Shown: positions 9,755 to 19,504, counted from the stretch's first letter. The stretch: DNA of 64,000 nt from Clostridium saccharoperbutylacetonicum N1-4(HMT) (GCF_000340885.1 NC_020291.1:565001-629000); one strand, 5' to 3'. The notes: generated from the letters alone by a model not told the origin. Numbers and translations are program-made.

Positions 9755-10903
9755 ATGTTTTTTGCAATCGTAAAAAAGGAAATGAAACAGTTACTAATGG
9801 CAAAAAAAACTTTAATATTTTTATTCATTTTCCCAATAGTTTTGATTACAACTCTTAGTGTGGGGCTTAAAAATATGATGACATCTGGAGACATTTTTGG
9901 TACTGGTAATGAGTATTCAAAGGTATATTATATGCAAAATAAAGATTCAAAGTATAACCAGGGTATTTTAGATTTTAAACAAGGGGTTGAAGGAGCGGTT
10001 AATATTAAATTTGAAGAAACTTCTTCAGTGGACAAGGCTAAAGAGGAAGTAGATAAATATGATGCTTTGGCTTATATAGAAGTTACCGATGTGGGGTATA
10101 AATTCTACTCATCAAAGAATGGTGAGAAAATGAAGGGAAAGATATTTGAAAGTATTTTTAAATCTATTCTTAATGAGTATGCTTCATATGAAACTATAGC
10201 TAAATATAATCCAAAGGCTTTTACGAATTTAGTTAAAAATAAGTATGATGACTATGTAGTTAAGAAAGATATTTCTGGGGTAAGAGATATTACGTCTTCT
10301 GAATATTATACTTTTACAGAATTATCTTTAATAATTCTATATATAGCAAGTATTATTGGAGACTCTGTGTATAAAGAAAAGTGGCTTAAAACTACTAATA
10401 GGATAAAATTATCTAAGGCTAATGAAAGTACTTTTATATTGGCAAAGATATTTACAGGGATAATTATATCAATATTACAAATTTTAATTGTATATGCGTA
10501 TTCATCTGTAGTATTAGAGGTCAATTGGGGTGAAAATACACTCAAATTTATAGCTATGTTTTTGGTATTTGGAATTTTTGCTTCAGTATTAGGCGTAGTT
10601 TTAGGTATTATAGCAGAAAATTTTGATACAGTATCAGGAATATTAAATTTCGTAACAATAGTGATATGCTTTTTAGGCGGTTGCTATGTGCCGCTTCATA
10701 TGATTATTGGAATATCACCAATAAATAAATTAGTATATTTTAGTCCTATTTACTGGATTAATACAGCTGTAAGCAGCATGCTATGTGGAATAGAATCTAA
10801 TGCTTTTATGATAGCATTAGGGTTACCAATAGCTTTGTTAGCAATATGTTTTTTAGTATTCATTGGAATATTAAAGAATAAAGGAGGTCTTGCAAATGAT
10901 TAG
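9755..10903 (+). CDS. ABC-2 exporter permease subunit 1
   Basis: A 382-residue membrane protein of ABC2_membrane_3 type: one N-terminal helix (~18-38), a large extracytoplasmic domain (~40-200), then five or six helices to the C-terminus. GAGGAGGA precedes ATG 9755. The downstream permease starts before this gene ends. It pairs with the second permease at 10896 as a heterodimeric channel served by the ATPase at 8811. Confidence 0.9.
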   Translation: MFFAIVKKEMKQLLMAKKTLIFLFIFPIVLITTLSVGLKNMMTSGDIFGTGNEYSKVYYMQNKDSKYNQGILDFKQGVEGAVNIKFEETSSVDKAKEEVDKYDALAYIEVTDVGYKFYSSKNGEKMKGKIFESIFKSILNEYASYETIAKYNPKAFTNLVKNKYDDYVVKKDISGVRDITSSEYYTFTELSLIILYIASIIGDSVYKEKWLKTTNRIKLSKANESTFILAKIFTGIIISILQILIVYAYSSVVLEVNWGENTLKFIAMFLVFGIFASVLGVVLGIIAENFDTVSGILNFVTIVICFLGGCYVPLHMIIGISPINKLVYFSPIYWINTAVSSMLCGIESNAFMIALGLPIALLAICFLVFIGILKNKGGLAND

Positions 10904-12020
10904 TATAATGAAAACTGTAGCTAAAATCTTATTAAAGAGAAGAAGTTTTTTTATTACCACCTTTGTTCTTCCAATAATATTAGTATTTGCTTTTACAGCC
11001 TTGAATAATGGCAATTCCACAGTAAAGATAGCTATATTAAATAAAGATAAGGGACAATTAGGGAAAGAATTAGAAAATAAGCTATCACAGTTAGATGGAG
11101 TAAGTAAAGTAGAAATAAATAACAAAGACTATATTCAAGATTTAATATATCATCAATATGAAATGGTTATAACTATAGATGATAATTTTACAGAAAGTAT
11201 ATTAAATGATGAGAAGACACAAATTACTTATGAAACTATATCAAATAGTGATCTTGAATATGTTATAAAAGATGTTTTAAATAATGAAGTATCAGCAATG
11301 GCTAGAATATGCAATAATGTTGATATTAAATCTGAAGGAATTGACAAGGTTATAAAGACTTTTAGAGATTCACAGCCTCAATATGAAGTGTTAAATAAGA
11401 TAGATAGAAAACCAAATGTGACTTCATCTTTAGGGATTATATATTTTTTATTATTCATTTCAGCTGCAGGAAGTTGTGGTTTCTTATTAGAAGATGAAAG
11501 AGATGGCACTAAAGATAGAATTCTTATGGGAAAAATTACCGAAAGGCAATATTTTGCTGCACAGTGTATCATATTTTTCATATTTACAGCAATACCTTCA
11601 CTTGAACATTATATTGTATGCAAAGCATTCAATTATGGATTCGGTTTTGAAAATACAATATTGTTGCTTGTTTGTTCCTTACTTATGTCTTTGCTTGCTG
11701 TTACCTTTAGCATAATGATGACTTCATTAATAAAGAATAAGTCAACTTTTGCTCTCGTTAATTCAACCTTTACAATACCTATATTTATGTTAAGCGGTGC
11801 ATACTGGGATTTTGACATGATGAGTTCTGGCTTACAAAAGATAGGAAATGTACTTCCAATAAGGTGGATTATCATGTCAATAAGTAACTTACAAGAGGGA
11901 AAAAGAATCGAATCTATAATTCCTATGCTAAGTGGAGTGCTTGCATTATCAATTTTATTTTTACTATTAAGTATATTTTTCACTAGAAATAAAATGGTAT
12001 TAATTAAACAAAACGATTAA
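10896..12020 (+). CDS. ABC-2 exporter permease subunit 2
   Basis: A 374-residue paralogue of the preceding permease with the same topology: helix near 13-33, external domain, then a C-terminal helix bundle beginning around LGIIYFLLFISAAGS. ATG 10896 is chosen over a TTG two codons upstream because AAGGAGG (10881-10887) lies 8 bases before the ATG but only 2 before the TTG. It overlaps the previous gene by 8 bases. A terminator shared with the convergent LtaS gene follows. Confidence 0.9.
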   Translation: MISIMKTVAKILLKRRSFFITTFVLPIILVFAFTALNNGNSTVKIAILNKDKGQLGKELENKLSQLDGVSKVEINNKDYIQDLIYHQYEMVITIDDNFTESILNDEKTQITYETISNSDLEYVIKDVLNNEVSAMARICNNVDIKSEGIDKVIKTFRDSQPQYEVLNKIDRKPNVTSSLGIIYFLLFISAAGSCGFLLEDERDGTKDRILMGKITERQYFAAQCIIFFIFTAIPSLEHYIVCKAFNYGFGFENTILLLVCSLLMSLLAVTFSIMMTSLIKNKSTFALVNSTFTIPIFMLSGAYWDFDMMSSGLQKIGNVLPIRWIIMSISNLQEGKRIESIIPMLSGVLALSILFLLLSIFFTRNKMVLIKQND

Positions 12021-12042
12021 TTACATTATTGTAGATAAAAAC

Positions 12043-12086
12043 AAAGAAATTAGAACTCTATGCAGATGCTCTAATTTCTTTTGTTT
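12043..12086. terminator. Bidirectional terminator between convergent genes
   Basis: An 11-bp perfect stem (AAAGAAATTAG / CTAATTTCTTT) with A-rich and T-rich flanks lies between the ABC operon and the reverse-strand LtaS gene, so it can serve both. Confidence 0.75.
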
Positions 12087-12096
12087 ATGTTTTTAT

Positions 12097-13968
12097 TTAA
12101 TTTTGATCATGTCTGTAATTTGCACGTATCATCTTATCAGAAATATCTAGAGATTTTTTATAAACTTCTTTTTCTTTATCTGTAAGATTTTCTCCACCTT
12201 TAAGAGTTCCATTAGTTATTACAGCAAAGGATTTATTTGTATTTAATAGATTTTTGCCTAAAGCAGTATCTTCATATTTAGATTTATCAACACCTAAGTA
12301 ATAAAGTAGTGTTGGCATTACATCTATTTGACCATTATACAATTTATCAAATTTCTTTCCTTCTTTAGTAGATGGATCATAAAGGATAAATGGAACTGTT
12401 GGATTTCCAGTGTTTAGATACCAATCTTCCTTATGAGATAATTGATTAATACTGTCGTCATAATATTTATGTACGCCTGTATGATCACCCATAATAGCAA
12501 TTATACTGTTTTGAAGAAGTCCTTCTTTATCAAGCATATCAAGGAAATAACCTATTTGCTTATCAGTGTAATGAACGCTTTCAAAATATCCACCCATTTT
12601 GCTATCATTTAATTCTTGATCTAGTCCAAGCTCTCTATATTGTTGTGGAAGATCAAAAGGACCATGACTGCTAATAGTTACAGTTTCAGTATAAAATGGT
12701 TGCTTTTGTTCTTTTAACATAGGAACAACTTGTTCAAAGTATCTTTTATCACTGATTCCGAGTCCTATTACTTCATCTACATTGAAGGAATAATAATCAG
12801 TGAATTTATCAAAGCCAATTCCAGTTAAGCCAGCTGCATAATTCCAGAATGAACCTTTATCTGGATGAATTGCACGGGTACTATAGCCTTGATCTTCTAA
12901 TATATTTGGTAGTGAATTATAATTGGTATTTGGATATCTAAAGAAGGTACTTCCTTGTCTTAATGGCAGCATAGAAGTATTAACCATCAAATCTGCATCG
13001 GAGCTTGTCCCTTCATTAACTTGCTCAAAGGTATTTGGAAAGTATAAAGAATTCTTAACCAATTTATTTAAGTTAGGTGTTATTTCCTTTCCATTTACTG
13101 TTTTATCGATGACAAAGTTTTCTAAGGATTCTACTTGAATATATATTAAATTTTTACCCTTTGCTTTACCGAAGTATTCATTGTTAGGCAAGTTTTCCTT
13201 TTTAGTTTCAAAATATTCATTAATATCAGCTTTATCTTCAGCAGTTAACTGATAAGGCTTAGAATCACGATATACTGTATACAAATCCATAATATGATAT
13301 CCAATAGGAGAGAAATATTTCGCTGTATTAGATTTATCGTAATTACTAAATAAATAGGCGTTATGAACATCTGCATTATTGAATACATTTATACTAATAG
13401 GGACATAAATTATAAATACTACAGGAAAAATAAATGTACATAAAAAGGTTTTAATAGCTCGTCTATGTTTTTGGGTAAAAGATTTTCTAGCTAAAATAAC
13501 ATATAATGCTAACACTATAAAATCCAATAGAAATATAAAATCTAAATTACTCATCATAGATAATACACTTCCAGTCATATTATCTAAATTAGAAGTTTGT
13601 TTTAATACTATTGCTGATGGTACAGTTAAAAAACCTCTGAAGTACCACATGTCGATTATTATTAAAAGCGTTAAAACAAAATTAATAACGAAGGTATATA
13701 TTATTCTGCCACGCCCCTTAAATAAAAGAGAAAAGCTTAAAAATACTAAAGCAAAAGCTATATAGTAATTTAAAAAAGGATCAGCAGCTTCATAACCGGC
13801 AGAAAAACTGAAAACATAAGGATCTTTGCTGGAAGCAAAACCTTGAAACAGAATTCCTTTCAAGACTATAGAAGCTACAGCTATTAAAAAGAAGAGTATT
13901 CTTATAACTGAATCTTTTGTTAAGTTATTTTTTAGAAACTTATTTAATATAGAGTTAAAAAAACTCAT
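12097..13968 (-). CDS. LtaS-family lipoteichoic acid synthase / phosphoglycerol transferase
   Basis: A 623-residue membrane enzyme expected to polymerise glycerol-phosphate from phosphatidylglycerol onto a glycolipid anchor at the outer membrane face. Five transmembrane helices fill residues ~22-195, followed by an extracellular sulfatase-type domain. The catalytic threonine is T321 in VNEGTSSDADLM, with metal ligands E280 (IQVES), and DHTGVHKYY and NTGNPTVPFI further on. ATG 13968 has GAGGTGAAG upstream. Single gene with its own promoter region in 13970-14150. The family also includes LTA primases and YqgS/YvgJ-like paralogues, which cannot be told apart here. Confidence 0.92.
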   Translation of the reverse strand: MSFFNSILNKFLKNNLTKDSVIRILFFLIAVASIVLKGILFQGFASSKDPYVFSFSAGYEAADPFLNYYIAFALVFLSFSLLFKGRGRIIYTFVINFVLTLLIIIDMWYFRGFLTVPSAIVLKQTSNLDNMTGSVLSMMSNLDFIFLLDFIVLALYVILARKSFTQKHRRAIKTFLCTFIFPVVFIIYVPISINVFNNADVHNAYLFSNYDKSNTAKYFSPIGYHIMDLYTVYRDSKPYQLTAEDKADINEYFETKKENLPNNEYFGKAKGKNLIYIQVESLENFVIDKTVNGKEITPNLNKLVKNSLYFPNTFEQVNEGTSSDADLMVNTSMLPLRQGSTFFRYPNTNYNSLPNILEDQGYSTRAIHPDKGSFWNYAAGLTGIGFDKFTDYYSFNVDEVIGLGISDKRYFEQVVPMLKEQKQPFYTETVTISSHGPFDLPQQYRELGLDQELNDSKMGGYFESVHYTDKQIGYFLDMLDKEGLLQNSIIAIMGDHTGVHKYYDDSINQLSHKEDWYLNTGNPTVPFILYDPSTKEGKKFDKLYNGQIDVMPTLLYYLGVDKSKYEDTALGKNLLNTNKSFAVITNGTLKGGENLTDKEKEVYKKSLDISDKMIRANYRHDQN

Positions 13969-14157
13969 TTCTTCACCTCAATTCAACATTTCACTACATT
14001 ATAGTATACATAAATTTATGAAATAAACAAATATAATTGTATCATACATAGCTAACTAAAAGATAACTGAAAAAATTAAGAAAATATGAAGAAATATATA
14101 AAACTTACGTGGTATACTATTAATAGTAAATATAACATTGAAAAGAGGCTATAGGAT

Positions 14158-14730
14158 ATGAAAGAGATAGATTGTAGAGGATTATCGTATTTGCAAATAA
14201 TAAGGGAGATTAAGAAATATTTTAATTCAATTGGTGAGGGTGAAGCAATTGTAAGAGTAAGCAGTGAATTGGAACATGATAATGTCATGAGATATTCAAC
14301 TCACAAAGGCTATAAGGTGTATGAAAATGATGATGAAAATAAATATATGATAAGAATAGAAAAAAGAGGCTGTTTGGAATTAGAAGAAGAGGAGAATATT
14401 TTTTCAATATTAATAACAAATGATAAACTTGGAGATGCTGATGAAACTTTAGGAAAAATTTTAATGAAAGAATACTTTGAAGCCTTAAATGAGTATGATG
14501 AACTTCCTAGAGCAATATTATTTTTAAATTCTGGTGTTAAGCTATTTAGCAATGGTTCTAAAGTATCAGAAGATTTAAAGCTGCTGTATGATAAAGGAGT
14601 AAAAATATTAATAAATGACACTTCTTTAGATTATTATGATATGAGAAAAGATATTACCTTTGGTGAAATAGTAAGTATGTATGATATGATTGTTACTATG
14701 AAAAAATCTAAGAGGTTAATTAAGTTATAG
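14158..14730 (+). CDS. YedF-like protein (TusA-like + DsrE-like domains), cysteine-less
   Basis: The 190-residue protein matches the two-domain layout of the selenium-metabolism protein YedF: an N-terminal TusA/SirA-like domain (EIDCRGLSYLQ) and a C-terminal DsrE-like domain (LGDADETLGKILMKEYFEAL, ILFLNSGVKL, DTSLDYYDM). In the family, the first domain carries a CPxP cysteine and the second a GTCxDYY cysteine. Here those positions read SYLQ and DTSLDYY, so both expected sulfur- or selenium-carrying cysteines are gone. It lies 24 bases upstream of an FAD oxidoreductase in a probable operon. It may be a structural or regulatory derivative. Identification is from motif memory and should be treated as probable. 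Confidence 0.72.
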   Translation: MKEIDCRGLSYLQIIREIKKYFNSIGEGEAIVRVSSELEHDNVMRYSTHKGYKVYENDDENKYMIRIEKRGCLELEEEENIFSILITNDKLGDADETLGKILMKEYFEALNEYDELPRAILFLNSGVKLFSNGSKVSEDLKLLYDKGVKILINDTSLDYYDMRKDITFGEIVSMYDMIVTMKKSKRLIKL

Positions 14731-14754
14731 TATTTATGGTGGAGGGAATTTTTA

Positions 14755-15705
14755 ATGCCAAAGTATGATTTAATTATTATTGGAGCTGGAATAGCGGGAA
14801 TGACAGCAGCTATGGGGGCTGCACAGGAAGGAATAGAAAAAATACTTATAATAGAAAGAGAATCAAGGGCTGGGGGAATAATAAATCAATTCATCCATAA
14901 TGGGTTTGGAGAAAAGTTTTTAGGCCAGCTAGTAACAGGCCCTGAATATATTGATTTTATAGAAAAAAAACTAGATCAATTAGGTATTGAAATTGTATTA
15001 AATACGTCTGTATTAGAAATTAGTAAGGAAAAAATAGTTACATATGTAAATGGAGAAACTGGGGTTACTGAAGCATCTGCTGATGCAGTGATATTAGCTA
15101 TGGGTGCTAAAGAAACTTATTCAGGAAATGTTATCATTCCGGTAAATGGACTTACAGGAATTTTTACGATTGGTGAAGCTCATAGAATGGTTAACCTAGA
15201 AGGGTATCTTCCAGGAAAAAGAACTGTAATTATAGCTAAAGATAAGTGGGCATTTCTAGTAGCAAGAAGATTATTAATAGAAGGTGGAAAAATTGAAGGA
15301 GTAATCATTGAAAAAAACTTTAGTGAAATAGCAGATGAGCAAATACAAGATATCATTGACGGTTTTGATATTCCTATAATTGAAAATTCTAGAATAGTTC
15401 AAATTGAAGGAGAAACTAGAATTGAAAAAGCGAAGATAGAAAATATAAATACTAAAATAATATCAGAAAGAGAATGTGATTCTTTATTATTATCTGTAGG
15501 CTTTGTTCCAGATATATCTGTAATTAAAAATTTAAAACTTAATATAAATGCTGAAACATCAGGGCTTGAGGTAGTTGAGTATAAAACTTCTATGGAAGGT
15601 TTTTTTGCATGTGGAAACATTATATATGGAGAAAAATCACCACATTTGAGAGAAGTTAATGGAATTGAATGTGGAATAAAAGCAGCTAAATACTTAAGAA
15701 AGTAG
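14755..15705 (+). CDS. NAD(P)/FAD-dependent oxidoreductase
   Basis: A 316-residue flavoprotein with the FAD Rossmann motif IIIGAGIAGMTAAMGA at the N-terminus, a central segment around VILAMGAKE, and the FAD-binding C-terminal motif EGFFACGNIIYG. The N-terminal GGIINQFIHNGFGEKFLGQLVTGPEY stretch (positions about 42-67) resembles oxidoreductases found beside glycerol-3-phosphate dehydrogenases in anaerobes, but this protein is shorter than the ~410-430 residues I recall for that family and lacks a CxxC redox pair typical of thioredoxin reductases. Substrate unknown. Co-transcribed with the YedF-like gene. Confidence 0.82.
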   Translation: MPKYDLIIIGAGIAGMTAAMGAAQEGIEKILIIERESRAGGIINQFIHNGFGEKFLGQLVTGPEYIDFIEKKLDQLGIEIVLNTSVLEISKEKIVTYVNGETGVTEASADAVILAMGAKETYSGNVIIPVNGLTGIFTIGEAHRMVNLEGYLPGKRTVIIAKDKWAFLVARRLLIEGGKIEGVIIEKNFSEIADEQIQDIIDGFDIPIIENSRIVQIEGETRIEKAKIENINTKIISERECDSLLLSVGFVPDISVIKNLKLNINAETSGLEVVEYKTSMEGFFACGNIIYGEKSPHLREVNGIECGIKAAKYLRK

Positions 15706-15736
15706 TAGTTAATAATCAGTAGGGAATAACTAGGTA

Positions 15737-15810
15737 GAAAAGTTCGAGAAGCAAAGTTTTATATTTTGCTATTCGAGCTTTCTTTGTGAACTTTAAACAG
15801 GAATTATCTA
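15737..15810. repeat. Dispersed repeat copy 1, with hairpin
   Basis: This spacer contains an imperfect stem (AAAGTTCGAGAAGCAAA with TTTGCTATTCGAGCTTT) that can act as terminator for both convergent genes. The right part (TATTCGAGCTTTCTTTGTGAACTTTAAAC) is clearly related to the spacer at 42841-42925, so it is a copy of a dispersed intergenic element. Confidence 0.6.
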
Positions 15811-16371
15811 TCATTCATTAAAAAAAGGCAAAGCTTTTTCATACATAAGTTCATGTCCAGAAGAAGTTAAATGAATTCCATCTAAATATAGAGAACAATC
15901 TAATATCAAATCATAAAAGTCTATATATGGTATTTTATAATTTGAACACAATTTAATAAGCTGATCTTTCAACTGCTCAAGGCCATTTTCTGCATATGTA
16001 TATAAGTGAGAGGAAGAAAAAAGCGAGTTAGCCATAGTACCGATAATTTTAGGTGGAATTCCTAAAATTATTTTTGAATTAGAATTTAATGCATCCTTAA
16101 TCATTAATTCTATATTATCAATTATTGAAATAATAGGTCTCCCAAGCAAAAGATCATTTGAACCTCCCATAAGAAAAATCTTTTGTGGCTGGTGAATTAA
16201 AACATCATTATAGAATCTAGTAAGCATTCCAGTAGTAGTTTCACCATTGCAAGCTTTGTTTAATGAATTGGAAGAAAGTTTGTGTGTGAGTTTATAAACC
16301 CAGGAATCTTGTTTTACAACTCCATATCCAAAAGTCAAACTATCTCCAAAGAAAATAATATCTATATTCAT
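15811..16371 (-). CDS. SGNH/GDSL hydrolase
   Basis: A 186-residue cytoplasmic esterase or lipase-like protein. Block I is FFGDSLTFGYG with the nucleophile Ser, block III is GGSNDLL, and block V is DGIHLTSSGHELM with the catalytic Asp/His. No signal peptide. AAGGAG precedes ATG 16371. It is the second gene of an operon, 13 bases after the RusA-like gene. Substrate class (lysophospholipid, acetylated sugar) is not shown. Confidence 0.9.
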   Translation of the reverse strand: MNIDIIFFGDSLTFGYGVVKQDSWVYKLTHKLSSNSLNKACNGETTTGMLTRFYNDVLIHQPQKIFLMGGSNDLLLGRPIISIIDNIELMIKDALNSNSKIILGIPPKIIGTMANSLFSSSHLYTYAENGLEQLKDQLIKLCSNYKIPYIDFYDLILDCSLYLDGIHLTSSGHELMYEKALPFFNE

Positions 16372-16384
16372 GAGTAACTCCTTT

Positions 16385-17035
16385 TTAAAATAACTTACTA
16401 AAGCATTTTTTGCAGATTAAAGTTTTTCCTCCATCAGCTTTGACATAATCATCTGATGGAATAGCTTTATTGCATATATTACATACTTTGACTGTGTTAA
16501 CTATATGAGAATTTTGAGCATTTTTAGTTTTGGTACTTTTTTCTGCATTAGCGGAATTAGAATTTAATAAGGTTTTTTTTATTGGAGAATACATTTTAGG
16601 ACGTAATGGCGTAATCTTTTTTGTTATTGTATATCCGAAATCATATTGACTTTCAGCAAATAGTTCTAGTTCAAACCGTGGATTTTCTTTATCATAATAT
16701 TCTTCAGTAAATATTTTCACTATTTGAGCGTCATTTACAATTAAACCGCTTTTTTCAATTCCGTCAAAAATGCTTTTTGTAATGTTTATAGTATCAGGAT
16801 GGCGCTTTTGACTTTTATAATATACTTTTAATATGGCTATTAGGCTTTCTGATAAGATAGTATCAGGATTTTGACTTCTTGCTAGTAAGGCAATTTCCTG
16901 CTCATATAGAGCATATCTATCATGATATTTTCCAGAACTATGCGGTAAAATAGCTCGACCATTTGTGTTATGTAATTTAAAATTAGATTTTGTAATGGGT
17001 GACCCGTTAATTATCACTTTAGCGTAATTTGACAT
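16385..17035 (-). CDS. RusA-like endonuclease with C-terminal zinc-ribbon
   Basis: The N-terminal ~125 residues resemble RusA Holliday-junction resolvases: KRHPDTINITKSIFDGIEKSG followed by NDAQIVKIFTEEYYDKENPRFELEL, matching the RusA pattern of paired Asp residues and a terminal basic/acidic strand. After a low-complexity linker, CNIC...CKKC forms a treble-clef or zinc-ribbon (last ~35 residues). The start is set at ATG 17035, with AAGGAG 7 bases upstream; 12 further codons are open upstream without a ribosome site. RusA genes are usually phage-borne, yet no phage genes surround it. Confidence 0.7.
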   Translation of the reverse strand: MSNYAKVIINGSPITKSNFKLHNTNGRAILPHSSGKYHDRYALYEQEIALLARSQNPDTILSESLIAILKVYYKSQKRHPDTINITKSIFDGIEKSGLIVNDAQIVKIFTEEYYDKENPRFELELFAESQYDFGYTITKKITPLRPKMYSPIKKTLLNSNSANAEKSTKTKNAQNSHIVNTVKVCNICNKAIPSDDYVKADGGKTLICKKCFSKLF

Positions 17036-17476
17036 ATAAATTCTCCTTGAATAATGCTTATATATGTTCAATTATCAATTATGAATTATTAAATGTCAAT
17101 CAATGACGAAAGTACTATGAGGCGATAGGAAAATATTTTTATATTAATATAAAGTAGCCTTTGATAATAATTCATATATAAAGTATAATATTTAGGGATT
17201 TATGGATAAAAATAATATATCATATATATTAAGAAAATATTAAAATTACTAGTGTATGTAGGAATTTTAATTAAATATAAGATAAAATATATATATTGTC
17301 AAAAGAATTGTTCAAAATTTAATGATTTCCAAAGGAAATTAATCTTCAATTGAGTATTGAACATTGATAATCGCAATATATAGATTATAGTTAAATAAAA
17401 TGTTAATTGGAAGTTTGTCATTAGAAATTAAGAGTTAATGTTTTAGGTGATTTTTAATAAAAAAGAGGTATTAAAA
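17036..17476. other. AT-rich spacer with dispersed ATTGATAATTG-type repeats
   Basis: About 440 bases without a gene between divergent operons. It holds degenerate copies of the short intergenic repeat seen elsewhere here (TTCAATTATCAATTATGAA near 17068-17086; TCAATTGAGTATTGAACATT near 17345-17364) and presumably both promoters, which are not resolved. Confidence 0.5.
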
Positions 17477-18496
17477 ATGGATAAAAAAATAATTTTAGCA
17501 ATAGAATCAAGCTGTGATGAAACTGCTGCAGCTGTTGTAGTTAATGGTAGAGAAATATTATCAAATGTAATAGCATCTCAAATAGACACACATAAAAAAT
17601 ATGGTGGGGTAGTACCAGAAGTTGCATCTAGAATGCATATTGAAGCCGTGGACAGTGTAGTAAAAGCAGCACTTGCAGAGGCAGAAGTTTCTTTAGAAGA
17701 GGTTGACGCTATAGGTGTTACTTATGGTCCTGGGCTTGTTGGTGCTCTTTTAGTTGGACTTCAATATGCAAAAGGCTTGGCTCTTGGTTCAAAAAAGCCA
17801 TTAATAGGAGTTAATCATATTCAGGGACATATCAGTGCAAACTTTATTGAACATAAAGATTTAAAACCACCTTTTGTATCCTTAGTAGTTTCAGGAGGAC
17901 ATACTTTTATTGTTCATGTTAAAGGTTATAGAGAGTTTGAAGTTATTGGTCAAACCAGGGATGATGCAGCAGGCGAAGCTTATGATAAAGTAGCAAGAGC
18001 ATTAGATCTTGGCTACCCAGGTGGCCCTAAAATTGATAAGTTAGCAAAAGAAGGAAATGAAGATGCAATAGAATTTCCAAGAGCTAAATTTCAAGACGAT
18101 ACATTAGATTTTTCTTTTAGCGGAGTTAAATCAGCAGTATTAAATTATTTAAATAAAGCTAAGATGAAGGAAGTTGAAGTAAATAAAGCTGATGTTGCAG
18201 CATCTTTTCAAAAAGCAATAGTTGATGTTTTAAAGACTAATTTATTTTTGACTTGTGAAAGAAGAGGTATAAATAAAATTGCAGTAGCAGGTGGCGTTGC
18301 ATCTAACTCATGCTTAAGAGAAACACTTCAAAAAGAAGGTAAAAAGAGAGGTATTGATATTCTTTTCCCATCACCAATACTATGTACAGACAATGCAGCA
18401 ATGATAGGTAGTGCCGCTTATTTTAACTACCAAGAGGGAATAATATCTGATTTGGACATAAATGCAAGGCCTAACTTAAAATTAGGGGAGATGTAG
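17477..18496 (+). CDS. tsaD: tRNA N6-threonylcarbamoyladenosine transferase TsaD
   Basis: The 339-residue protein is the TsaD/Kae1/Gcp subunit that transfers threonylcarbamoyl to A37 of ANN-decoding tRNAs with TsaB and TsaE. Visible motifs: [16 protein letters not shown] (N-terminus), metal-binding [19 protein letters not shown], and [13 protein letters not shown]. The start is ATG 17477, preceded by AGAGGT; a GTG 30 bases earlier is in frame but has no ribosome site. An alpha/beta-hydrolase-like gene follows after 6 bases and is probably co-transcribed. Confidence 0.96.
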   Translation: MDKKIILAIESSCDETAAAVVVNGREILSNVIASQIDTHKKYGGVVPEVASRMHIEAVDSVVKAALAEAEVSLEEVDAIGVTYGPGLVGALLVGLQYAKGLALGSKKPLIGVNHIQGHISANFIEHKDLKPPFVSLVVSGGHTFIVHVKGYREFEVIGQTRDDAAGEAYDKVARALDLGYPGGPKIDKLAKEGNEDAIEFPRAKFQDDTLDFSFSGVKSAVLNYLNKAKMKEVEVNKADVAASFQKAIVDVLKTNLFLTCERRGINKIAVAGGVASNSCLRETLQKEGKKRGIDILFPSPILCTDNAAMIGSAAYFNYQEGIISDLDINARPNLKLGEM

Positions 18497-18502
18497 GATA
18501 AA

Positions 18503-19504
18503 ATGAAGTTACTATCGCATTCTAATGGTGTTCATAAATTAGACAGAGAAAAGGTTAGTAAAGCAAAATATTTTAAAGTTGTTGCTTTAGTTATAGTTGG
18601 AATAATAGTTTTTGGTTTTGTTGCCCAAGTTATTACTAATATCATTGATAATACAAAATTAAAATCTAAGTTTAAATATGTAACAATTGAAGGCTATAAA
18701 ATGGAGTATAGACTAAAAACTGGTGGAAACTATACTGTAGTGTTTGATGGATCTATAGGTAATACTATGTTTGAATGGGAAAAGGTATATAGTTCATTAG
18801 AAGAAAAGAAAATCTCTACTTTTATTTATAACAGAAGAGGTTATGGCTTCAATGATGGAGTAGATGCTAGAACTCCAGAAGATCAAGCAAAAGATTTGAA
18901 GGTTTTACTTAAAAAAGCTGGGGCTCCACAGCCATATATTTTGGTAGGAGAGGAGTATGGGAGTCTGGTAATGACCAATTTCAGTAAACTTTATCCCGAC
19001 TCAGTAGCTGGAGTTGTTTTAGTTAACCCACTTTCGGAAGAAAAAATAAAAACTCAAGAGTATAAAGATAAGCTTAAGCCTTTATGTTATAAGAGTGAAT
19101 TTGAAGCAATGGGAACTTATTTTAGTTTAACCTCCTTGTTAAGTAACATGGGAGCAACTACTGAAAATAAGACTTTTAAGGAAAACATATCTCAAAATGA
19201 ATTAGAAGAATTTAATAGTTTTGAAAATAAGAAGTATTATAGATCAGCAGTTTCTAATGAATTAGGTAACTTATATAAGGGCTATTCCAATAGTCAAACT
19301 GCTGGAATGTTAGGAAATAAACCATTCTATTTAATTACGAATAATGAAGATGACTCTATAAAGAAACTAGGAGGAGAAGAAACTACTACAATATATAAAG
19401 AAGAAAAACAAGAAGCTCCTATATCATTATTAGATTCAAATTCAATTGTAAATGGTGTAAATAGTATTATTAAGGATTTAAAGAAATTAGAAAAAAAACA
19501 ATAA
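18503..19504 (+). CDS. Membrane-anchored alpha/beta-hydrolase-fold protein, probable pseudoenzyme
   Basis: A 333-residue protein with one transmembrane helix (~25-48) and an external alpha/beta-hydrolase-like domain: VVFDGSIGNTMFEWEKV, FIYNRRGYGFNDG, then ILVGEEYGSLVM, where the nucleophile elbow GxSxG should be. The Ser is replaced by Glu (GEEYG), and the only histidines are in the first dozen residues, before the membrane helix. With neither catalytic Ser nor His it is unlikely to hydrolyse esters in the standard way. It follows tsaD by six bases with a weak ribosome site. Role unknown. Confidence 0.75.
   Translation: MKLLSHSNGVHKLDREKVSKAKYFKVVALVIVGIIVFGFVAQVITNIIDNTKLKSKFKYVTIEGYKMEYRLKTGGNYTVVFDGSIGNTMFEWEKVYSSLEEKKISTFIYNRRGYGFNDGVDARTPEDQAKDLKVLLKKAGAPQPYILVGEEYGSLVMTNFSKLYPDSVAGVVLVNPLSEEKIKTQEYKDKLKPLCYKSEFEAMGTYFSLTSLLSNMGATTENKTFKENISQNELEEFNSFENKKYYRSAVSNELGNLYKGYSNSQTAGMLGNKPFYLITNNEDDSIKKLGGEETTTIYKEEKQEAPISLLDSNSIVNGVNSIIKDLKKLEKKQ

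Noticed and set aside
8811..12020. Lantibiotic immunity (LanFEG) operon
   Set aside because: Layout of one ATPase and two permeases fits, but there is no lantibiotic gene nearby and the permeases have large external domains typical of ABC-2 drug/lipid exporters.
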